From assembly GCA_024803745.1 (NCBI GenBank), contig JANJXV010000004.1, forward strand, positions 43,705,358 through 43,769,357: DNA of 64,000 nucleotides, read 5' to 3'. The notes below the pieces were generated by a model. The model saw nothing but the letters and a program-made list of their open reading frames with translations, did no database searches and had not been told where the DNA came from. Positions 56,570 to 64,000 of the stretch are shown in pieces; position 1 is the stretch's first letter; each line of letters begins with the position of its first letter. The position numbers and the translations under genes were made by a program. This stretch comes from Megascapheus bottae. Its lineage: Eukaryota > Chordata > Mammalia > Rodentia > Geomyidae.

Positions 56570-57600
56570 AAATTTGCACCCATGCTAAGCACAGTATTTG
56601 GAGTCAGGATTACTTTTCTGTCATCATATTTCTTGAATTATAATACATTATTTCTCTCAATCTGCCTAGAAGGAGCCAGGCACTCTTCCCAGTCTTTTCT
56701 GAGTCACATACAGTACAACCCTTAAATTTTTGAAGGCTGATTTATATAGACATACTACATATGAATACACAGGTGTAAATGTACATGAAACATAATACAT
56801 AACAAGACATTTAATTGCTTTCATTGGTGAAACTAATGTAGAATAACATTTTATTGTGATATTTTCCTGCATGTGTATATCATGGTGATCAGATGTGTCC
56901 CATATTATTCTTCTTACCCATCCTCACCTCCTTGATCTTCCTCTATCTCTCTTTCAATACCAGATGGATTTTGAGCTGAAATATAACGTACACATTCTTA
57001 AATAATTCTAAACAATGTGGACAAATCTACCCTTGACCTTTAATGTGGGAGTGATATTCTCCAATATTTAAAAAAGAGTAAGCATTCTAAAGAAAAATTA
57101 GTAAATTAAATTCAAAGTAAGAAAATTCTGTTATTCTAAGTTTGTAGTGGGAAAGTACAATTTTGGGCCCACTAACTGGAAGACATTTCAACAGTTTGCC
57201 AGTTAGTAAGCCAGAATTTCATTATAATAGAAAACTCAACTATTGATACAGGAACGGTATTTTTCCATGAGAAAACAAAAATGAATAATAAATACAAGGA
57301 TTAATATTCAACAATAGAATATGTGTGTTAAACTTGCCACAAGGAAGCATTTCACAATAAGAAACTTCTAGAATGTAAAGTATACTCTTGATGTTTTAAG
57401 CAGGAGGAACAAATGTCCTGATACCATGTTCCTGATGCCAACACTTTATAAAATGTCACCATTTGTTCTTAATGTTAATTGTGTGATTTTCAGGACAAGC
57501 ATGGGGAAGTGCCCCAAAAAATGTATCATGAAAACTTCATTGTGGAAAAACCTATGTCTTTCAAGATAGGGTGGCAAAATATAGGGATTAAAAATACAAA
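56570..57600. other. Unassigned intergenic DNA
   Basis: No gene or repeat recognised. The minus frames in this area end within the neighbouring SINE. Confidence 0.45.
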
Positions 57601-57605
57601 GTAGA

Positions 57606-57804
57606 GAGCCAGGAGCATGGCCTAGTGGTAGATTGCTTATGCTGCAAGCACAAAGCCCTGGGTTTGATTCTTGGTACTGAGTGCACACACATAAAAAAAA
57701 AAGCCAGAAGTGGTAGTGTGGTTCAAGTGGTAGAATGCTGGCCTTGAGAAAGCCCAAGAACAGAGCCCAGGTCCCGGGTTCAAGCTATGGACCGGCAAAA
57801 AAAA
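57606..57804 (+). mobile_element. IDL-Geo SINE, divergent subfamily
   Basis: GAGCCAGGAGCATGGCCTAG start, and TGCTGCAAGCACAAAGCCCT in place of the usual GCATGCACGAAGACC. The junction has CACACACATAAAAAAAAAAG, and the right monomer ends GGTTCAAGCTATGGACCGGC. Confidence 0.88.
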
Positions 57805-57966
57805 TACACATGAGAACTCAAATAGCATAATCCTCTAGAAATGCAAAATGATTGTTCACTAGAGTAAATATCAGGATTCTGGAAACATGAGATGCCTTAG
57901 TGACAAAGGGAAAGGGTAGACAAATGAAGAAGAAAAAGGGAAGAATGCAGTCAAGAATTCCATATG

Positions 57967-58176
57967 GGGGGCAGGGAGTTTGGCCTAGTGATAGAGTGCT
58001 TGCCTAGCATGCTCGAATACCCGGGTTCAATTCCTCGGTACCACATACATAGAAGAAAGCCAGAAGTGGTGCTGAGGTTCAAGTGGTAGAGCTCTAGCCT
58101 TGAGAAAGTCCAAGGACAGTGCTCAGACCCTGAGCTCAAACCCAGGACTGGCAAAAAAAAAAAAAAAAGAAAAAAG
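57967..58176 (+). mobile_element. IDL-Geo-type dimeric SINE, well preserved
   Basis: Complete left monomer (GGGAGTTTGGCCTAGTGATA, box B GGTTCAATTCC) and right monomer to GGACTGGC, with a long A tail of 16 or more. Confidence 0.95.
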
Positions 58177-58208
58177 AATGGACCCTACATGATTAAGAAT
58201 TAGAGAGA

Positions 58209-58357
58209 TCCAGGAGTTTGGCCTAGTGGTAATAGTGCTTGCCTAGCATGCACTAGGATCCGGGTTCGATTCCTAGGTGACAGGCATATAGAAAATAGCT
58301 GGAAATGGTGCTGTGGCACAGGTGGTAGAGCTCTAGACTTGAGCTCAAAACCCAGGG
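58209..58357 (+). mobile_element. IDL-Geo SINE truncated at its 3' end, fused to L1
   Basis: CCAGGAGTTTGGCCTAGTGG start. The right monomer lacks its middle (AGACTTGAGCTCAAAACCCA) and stops at CCCAGGG without ACTGGC or an A tail. It is followed at once by L1 ORF2 sequence. Confidence 0.88.
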
Positions 58358-58359
58358 CA

Positions 58360-59288
58360 GCAGTCTCTCTACTCCTCTTTAACATAGTATTAAAATTCCT
58401 AGCCAGAGCAATAAGGCAAGAAGCAAGCCTAAAGGGGATCCAAATAGGGAAAGAGGAAGTAAAACTTTCCCTCTTTGCAGATAACATGATCCTGTATTTA
58501 AAGAACCCTATAGACTCTACTCCCAAGCTCCTTGAGCTGATTCAAAACTTTGGAAGGGTAGGAGGCTATAAAATTAACCCTCAAAAATCAACTGCCTTCC
58601 TCTATGCCAACAGTGAGAGGAATGAGGCAACAATCAGGAAAGCAACTCCTTTTGCAATAGCCGCAAAGAAAATAAAGTACCTAGGAATTAACTTAACCAA
58701 GAATGTAAAGGACTTTTTGATGAAAACTTTAAAACCCTGAAAAAGGAAATTAAAGCAGAACTGAGAAAATGGAAAACCTCCTATGCTCCTGGATTGGAAG
58801 AATCAACATTGTAAAAATGACAATCTTGCCAAGGGCTATCTACAAATTCAATGCAATACCCATCAAAATCCCAACGTCATTCTTGAAAAAATAGAAGAGG
58901 CAATCCAAAATTTGATATGGAATAATAAAAGACCCCGTATAGCAAAAACACTTCTTAGCAGAAAGAACAGCGCAGGAGGAATTTCAATACCAAACTTTAG
59001 ACTCTATTACAGAGCTATAATTCTCAAAACAGCTTGGTACTGGCACAAGAACAGGCCTGAAGACCAATGGAATAGAACTGAAGACCCAGATATTAAACCA
59101 CAGACCTATGGCCACCTAATCTTTGACAAGGGAGCCAAAAAATTAGAATGGAAGAAAGATAGCCTCTTCAACAAGTGGTGTTGGCAGAACTGGTTAAGCA
59201 CCTGCAGAAAACTAAAGTTGAATCCTTCTTTGTCACCCTGCGCAAGAATTAACTCCAAGTGGATCAAAGGCCTCGAGGTAAAAGCCAT
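58360..59288 (+). pseudogene. Internal L1 ORF2 fragment (RT to C-terminal region)
   Basis: Two large open pieces (58339-58740 and 58783-59310) encode the later RT region and thumb: [53 protein letters not shown] and [15 protein letters not shown]. It begins and ends inside ORF2, with no 3'UTR or A tail, so it is a piece cut out of a larger element. The RT active-site motif reads FADN here (codon 58483-58485) where the minus-strand copy has FADD. Confidence 0.92.
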
Positions 59289-59289
59289 A

Positions 59290-59820
59290 TATTCTTTTTT
59301 TAATCTTTGAAATTTCTGTATTAGTTTTTAAAACTTAAATTCATTATGTTGGGTGGTAATCTTGTTGAAAACCCTTTGCTACTCTACTAGAGGAATGATT
59401 TTAAATATAAAAATATGTCATGTGAAACATTTCGAGCCTTAATAATCATATGCCTTACAGTTATTAAAACACCAAAAGATTAGGACACAGTAATGAACAT
59501 GATTGTTTATTCACACATAAAAGTCTTCTGAAAATGATTCTAATAAGTACTATAAGTTCAAAGGCATGATTTAATAAATAGTATTTGATGCAGCTGTCAC
59601 AACTTCAGAGATATGAAACTGTCAGAGATTTTCCCTGATGACAAATCATAGGTGCTTTTAATGGTACTGTGGATTGTTATCTATATAACATAAAAAATGC
59701 TAAATCTCTTTTTTTGCATGAGCTTGGTTTTCAAATTCAAAACTTTGAACTTGGTAGGTTATTTACCACTTGAACCATGCCATTTTAGTTTTTGTTGTTT
59801 TTTTATTTATCTATTTATTT
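59290..59820. other. Unassigned AT-rich DNA
   Basis: No gene or repeat recognised. A TTTA-rich run at 59803-59826 is part of the next SINE's reversed tail. Confidence 0.5.
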
Positions 59821-59826
59821 ATTTAT

Positions 59827-60016
59827 GCCAGTCCTGGGGATTGAACTCAGGGCTTTGGCACTGTCCTTTGGATTTCTTAAGGCTAGAGCTCTACCACTTG
59901 AGCTACAGCACCACTTCCAGGTTTTTTTTTTGTGTGTGTATTTAGTACTAAGGAATAGTAGACCATGCTTCATGCCTGCTAGGCAAGCACTATATCACTA
60001 GGCCATGTTCCTGCCC
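59827..60016 (-). mobile_element. IDL-Geo-type SINE (antisense)
   Basis: GCCAGTCCTGGGGATTGAAC to GGCCATGTTCCTGCCC. A (GT)n run occurs at the monomer junction (59932-59939). The A tail is TTTA-interrupted. Confidence 0.92.
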
Positions 60017-60029
60017 ATTATGTATTTTT

Positions 60030-60250
60030 TAAGCTAGGATTTTGTGAATTTACTCAGTCAGTCTCAGACTGCAATCCTCTTATCGTTGCATCATGCATAA
60101 CTAGCATTACAAGAGTGAGTCCTTATGCCTCAATTGCTTTTGAAGATAGGGCAAACTATCTTGCCAGGGCCAGTGACTTTAAACTGTGACTCTTATTCCA
60201 TTTCTATCTCTCATGTAGCTGGAGTTACAAACATGCATCACCATACCAAC
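60030..60250 (-). mobile_element. B1-like SINE remnants (antisense)
   Basis: Two weakly conserved reversed heads: GCATAACTAGCATTACAAGA then GTGAGTCC, and CATGTAGCTGGAGTTACAAA then CATGCATCACC. These resemble the reversed '...gtgcatgcctgtaatcc' start of B1/7SL SINEs. Confidence 0.6.
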
Positions 60251-60304
60251 ACAAGAAGTGTTAAATTTCAAAGAGAGCTTATTCAAATTATTAGACCCCC
60301 TGAA

Positions 60305-60440
60305 AATCTTTGAGTATGTCACCCAGTCCTGATGGCACATGTCTGTAATACCAGCATTGGGGAGGGGAGCCAAGAGGATAGCAAGTTTCGAGGGCAGTCT
60401 AGGGTAATGAATCCCTGTCTCAACAACAACAAAAAAAAAG
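60305..60440 (+). mobile_element. B1/7SL-like SINE monomer
   Basis: CAGTCCTGATGGCACATGTC, TGTAATACCAGCATTGGGGA, GCAAGTTTCGAGGGCAGTCT, then CCCTGTCTCAACAACAAC and an A tail. This is the clearest plain B1 unit in the window. Confidence 0.85.
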
Positions 60441-60534
60441 ATGTCTAAACAATCTGCAGATATCTATGAAAACCAGACCACCAAGTTACGTTTGGGAAAA
60501 TAGTCTTTTCAACTTTATTTTTTTAATTCTATGA

Positions 60535-60690
60535 TTTAAAAAAAATCCTTGAGGGTAATGTATAGAGGGGTTACATTTACATTCATCAGGTAGTGGGTAC
60601 CTATTTCTTGAACACTGATACCCCTTCCCATGTTTTTCTCCCACTTTCCCTCCCCCCACATCCTCCCAATCTTCTTGTTTGCCTCATTAG
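60535..60690 (-). mobile_element. Older L1 3'UTR fragment (antisense)
   Basis: GGGTAATGTATAGAGGGGTT then a CATCAGGTAGTGGGTACC block and a C-rich block TTTCCCTCCCCCCACATCCT. Same older 3'-end type as 45.64 and 6.19 kb. Confidence 0.75.
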
Positions 60691-60699
60691 TAATAATGA

Positions 60700-61198
60700 A
60701 TATATGTCTAGGATAGTCCTAGAAGAGAATCACAAGAGCTCAATAGCTACGTATAATATGACCATATATTGCTAAGTGCAATGAACTGCAACATATGGAA
60801 ACAAGAGGGCTTTCATCATTGTTGTTTTTAAAGTTTTTTTTTCTTTCATTTTTTTCCTTAAATTTATCCCTTGTTGTCACTGTATTTGACTTTGGCAACC
60901 TGTGTCTTGTATATATGTTTATCTGAATTGGGGAAATGGAGGAGAATAACAAAATGGTGAGACAAAGGACAAAGGGTGAACCAATGTAATAATGATACTC
61001 ACAAAACAATATGGTGGAAATGAACTTTACAGCTTGTGGGGAGGGGGGACTGGGAGGAAAAGTATGAAAAAATGAGGAAGAGGATAGCAATGTTTAACAA
61101 GAAATGTACTCTCCACCTTATGTGTGTCATTATAACTTCTCTGTATATCACTTTGACAATAATATTAAATTGAAAAAATAAAAATAAAAAAGAGTGCA
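60700..61198 (+). mobile_element. L1 3'UTR-type region (older variant), long copy
   Basis: ACAAGAGGGCTTTCATCATT, a T-rich centre, CTGAATTGGGGAAATGGAGG, a GGGGAGGGGGGACTGGGAGG block, GAAATGTACTCTCCACCTTA, CTCTGTATATCACTTTGACA and an A-rich end. It is the longest of four related copies (10.68, 13.80, 40.45, 61.02 kb). Assigning it to L1 is my inference from layout. Confidence 0.5.
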
Positions 61199-61269
61199 TT
61201 TCTTTTCCAACAGTATCACAGGATACTGAATTCCAATAGGGATGAATTTTTTTTCTACTGTTACCACCA

Positions 61270-61612
61270 CCCCCTCCACGCTTTTGAACATGCAGTGATC
61301 TTTCTTACAAGATCTTCAAAAGCTGTTTCCTCCTATTGCTTGCATGATGCCTCCTGCTGATCCCATGCACACCAACACTAATCTCCATGCATCTTTATTC
61401 CTCACGATTCATTCCTTGTCTCTATATATTTTCTAATGAAAACATCTTGTACTACACTGATTCATATCTTTTGTAGAATTGGGTATATTTCCAACTGTAG
61501 ACTCAGAGTTACTCAGAGCGGTCAATATACAAATACATGCTTTTGCTCAATTCTCAGCTCAGGGCTTAACGCAAAATGAATTTTAATAAATGTTTATGAG
61601 ATAAATGACCAA
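61270..61612 (+). mobile_element. Possible L2 3' region
   Basis: The end CTCAGGGCTTAACGCAAAAT, TTTTAATAAATGTTTATGAG resembles the L2 3' end, in which '...cagtgcctggcacat' precedes 'caataaatgtttgttgaatg'. The upstream part is C/T-rich and decayed. Confidence 0.5.
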
Positions 61613-61934
61613 ACTCATGTGAAACTTCAGGAGGAGAAAAACGCAGTAAGCAGAGTACAATTGTTCAGGAGGCTGTGACTCTGCTGGACACTGAAACTGT
61701 GAGTCTGGGTGAGCAAGTGCATATGCAAGACTGTCAGGAGCAACAGCAAATGGCCAAATATTAAACCATGTAAATTAAATAAATGATCCATTGGAACAAA
61801 AGTTCAGAGAAGAATATTAATTAAATCGGGACTGCAACCTAGTAATTAAATTGAGATTGTAAGATAAACTATCATTCAAGAGGTAACAACTGAACTCACT
61901 TTAGTCGTGCCCATATATTCTTCTAAGACTAATT

Positions 61935-62165
61935 CAAGTAGTCAGAAAATGTTGTCTGAGGATCACAGTTTGAAGCCAACATGAGCAGGAAAGTCTTTGG
62001 GAGGGAAAGACCATGAAGCTCAAGTCACCAAGTATCCACCATAAGACTGTAAAGTAAAGCTGTGGCTCAAGTAGTAGAATGCTATCCTTAAGCGAAAAAG
62101 CAAAGGACTATGATGTTTCAAGCTCTTTGACCTCACACAAGTACACACACCCCCCCCACACATAC
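61935..62165 (+). mobile_element. Composite B1-head / Geo-tail SINE (old)
   Basis: TGTCTGAGGATCACAGTTTG and then AAGCCAACATGAGC is a decayed head. AAAGCTGTGGCTCAAGTAGT and AGAATGCTATCCTTAAGC is the right-monomer A-box region. It ends in a CA/C-rich run. Confidence 0.75.
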
Positions 62166-62169
62166 AATA

Positions 62170-62475
62170 TGTAATTATAGTGCAACTGAAATGGCTCCAG
62201 TGAATCCAAATTTTAATCAAATAATGCCCTCTTGTCTCAAATACAATGATATGCCTATAACAATAACCTCACCAGTTAATTCCTTTATCCCTCAGGTATC
62301 CCATAGGACATATTTGCAGAGTTTCAGCCTTGAAGACAGAGATGGAAAAGTGATTATTTCATGGCTCCATAGCTTGCTATGTGAGGGCCAGGAATATGTA
62401 ATTTCATGAATAACCCCTGGTCTGTAGCAGTGTTTTTGACTAAATGAATTTCAGTCAGCAGGTATGCAGAGAGGG
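62170..62475. other. Unassigned intergenic DNA
   Basis: A 72-codon plus-strand frame (62191-62409) has no recognisable features. No repeat identified. Confidence 0.4.
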
Positions 62476-62479
62476 AAAA

Positions 62480-62645
62480 AAGACATAAACCTAACTCAGA
62501 CACTTACTAATGGTGTGATCTTGTCTGTACTTGTCTTTCTCCATCTGTAACATGGGATAATTATCTTTTCTTCTAAGGAATTATAGGAGAATATAGTGAC
62601 AGAACTATTGGCCTCTTATACAGAACTCAGCACGGGCCTAGCTTT
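62480..62645 (+). mobile_element. MIR element
   Basis: AACCTAACTCAGACACTTAC then TAATGGTGTGATCTTG, TTCTCCATCTGTAACATGGG, then CAGAACTCAGCACGGGCC follow the MIR core order. Confidence 0.8.
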
Positions 62646-62649
62646 TAAT

Positions 62650-62960
62650 CTAGTTGTTATTAATGAAAATAGGAATCAATCTCATTTTTCTCCTGTTCAC
62701 ATTATTAGGTGCTGCTATGGCTAGTTATATTTTACACTGAGAAATGTTAGAAAGGGGGCTTAAATCTCTTCAAATAAGAATTTTAATCGATATGTGAGAT
62801 CATATATTATTTTGTCCCTTGGGGCAGAAATTTTGTAAAGAATGATTTTTATCTCATCTTGGCTAAATTAATTCTTCTATGAGGCAACATAAAATATCAC
62901 AATTTTCATTTAAGTAGAGTGTTTAAATAATGGTACTATTTAGGCCCAATTATATTTTAG
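62650..62960. other. Unassigned intergenic DNA
   Basis: No gene or repeat recognised. Confidence 0.5.
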
Positions 62961-62961
62961 T

Positions 62962-63190
62962 TATTTTATGGTTATAGTAGCTCAAGCATATAATCCTAGC
63001 CACTCAGCTTCCTAAGATTTGAGAATCAAAGTTTGAGATGGGCTTGAAGAGCTAAATCTATTAGATTCTTAGCTCCAATTAATATTGCAAAAAGCCAGAA
63101 ATGGAAGCATGGCTCAAGTGTTTCAGTACCAGTTGTGAGCAAGTAAGGAATACCCTGAGTTCAAGACCCAGTACAAATACAAAACATAAC
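62962..63190 (+). mobile_element. Composite B1-head / Geo-tail SINE (old)
   Basis: TAGTAGCTCAAGCATATAAT, CCTAGCCACTCAGCTTCCTA, linker CTTAGCTCCAATTAATATTG, tail GGAAGCATGGCTCAAGTG and CCTGAGTTCAAGACCCAGTA. Confidence 0.8.
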
Positions 63191-63229
63191 AATGAAAAAC
63201 AAACAAAATTGTATATGTATGTCTGTGAT

Positions 63230-63665
63230 AGGATTCTGGTTTGAGGTGTATATCACTCCATTTCTAATCCCTACCCTTCAACCTTGCATGCTGCCCAAAC
63301 CTGGGGAAATGATGATATATTACTTCCATAATTAAATTACATGTTATGTAACATTTTCTGTTTAGATTACATGTTCTTTTCCAGGACACAAGGGCATGGA
63401 AATAGAGCTGAGAACTAAAGTGAAAGCATCTCCCAGAAGCTCTCTAGGAACTTAACAGGGACGCGTGTATCTGTCCAATGGCCCAAGGAAATGAATTCTG
63501 CCAACAATCTTGTGAGGGTTTAATCTTCAGGAAATGGGATGAATTCGCTCTGAGTGACCTTGAACAGAAGACCCAATGTGACCATATCCAAATATTAGAC
63601 CAGTGGAAACTGTGAGATAATAAAATTGGTTTAACTACTTAAATTTGGGATAATTTGTTAATGCA
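63230..63665 (+). mobile_element. MLT1-like MaLR LTR remnant
   Basis: AGCATCTCCCAGAAGCTCTC, TGAATTCTGCCAACAATCTT and the end GGAAACTGTGAGATAATAAA then ATTTGGGATAATTTGTTA resemble the 3' half of MLT1-type LTRs. Decayed, no internal region. Confidence 0.7.
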
Positions 63666-63892
63666 TAGGTATTAAGCTTAAGAAGAAAAATGACTGATAA
63701 CAGCGAGTAATCACAGTAAAGCATGAGGATATTGCTCTCCAAAAGAGCAGATTTTCTAGTTTTAAGTGAAAGGGTTAATTGTTTTTGAAGAGGGGCTCTG
63801 AACTGTTTTACACAGCGTTAACACTGAATTAGGCATACCTACAGCACGCAGTCAATGAGAATGTTTTCAGAGTCATTTGTCTCATCAGTTTC

Positions 63893-64000
63893 ATATGTAT
63901 ATATATATATTATATAAACACAATATATGTGTATACATATACAGTATATATAGTACATATATATTATATAAATATAAATATACATATATAAAGTCTGAAT
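63893..64000 (+). repeat. TA/TATAC-rich low-complexity block
   Basis: Irregular TATATATA and TATACATATA units running to the window end. Confidence 0.9.

Overview
This is 64 kb of AT-rich, non-coding mammalian DNA from a rodent. No intact host protein-coding exon, tRNA, rRNA or CRISPR array can be supported. The only host-gene-derived sequence is a short processed pseudogene of ELL2 near 3.4-3.9 kb. The rest is retrotransposon sequence of several ages, simple repeats and unassigned intergenic DNA. The best taxonomic clue is a recurring dimeric SINE of about 190 bp. Its left half is a tRNA-Ala/ID-like monomer and its right half is a second conserved monomer ending in GGACTGGCAAAA. This matches the description of IDL-Geo, reported only from Geomyoidea (pocket mice, kangaroo rats, pocket gophers). 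I infer a heteromyid or geomyid rodent; the species cannot be fixed from sequence alone.

Layout. 0-7.4 kb: several L1 pieces, including two 5'-inverted (twin-primed) L1 insertions at 2.4-3.4 and 6.2-7.3 kb, with the ELL2 retrocopy beside the first. 7.4-21.5 kb: SINEs, old L1 remnants, a 96-bp L1 with a perfect target-site duplication, and simple repeats. 21.6-28.1 kb: a near-complete minus-strand L1 (5'UTR, ORF1, ORF2, 3'UTR) with a 329-bp solo LTR of an IAP-like (class II) endogenous retrovirus inside ORF2. 28-45.6 kb: mostly unassigned DNA with scattered SINEs and microsatellites. 45.6-46.6 kb: an L1 nested in an older L1. 47.0-54.0 kb: a full-length but mutated plus-strand L1 bounded by a 13-bp duplication. 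54-60 kb: SINEs, a 1.1-kb minus-strand L1 with a probable 3' transduction, and a SINE/L1 junction. 60-64 kb: B1-like SINEs and ancient MIR-, L2- and MLT1-like remnants.

How the parts relate. L1 encodes the machinery (ORF1p chaperone, ORF2p endonuclease and reverse transcriptase) that mobilises itself, the SINEs and mRNAs such as ELL2. All L1 copies here look dead: each has stops, frameshifts, truncations or active-site lesions. I found no convincing undescribed biological system. The most interesting observations are insertion-mechanism signatures: one target 15-mer present three times around two adjacent retro-insertions, short 3' transductions ending after an AATAAA, an LTR whose empty site can be read in the other L1 copy, two unlike L1 5'UTRs, and an antisense open frame in an L1 5'UTR that recalls the position of primate L1 ORF0.
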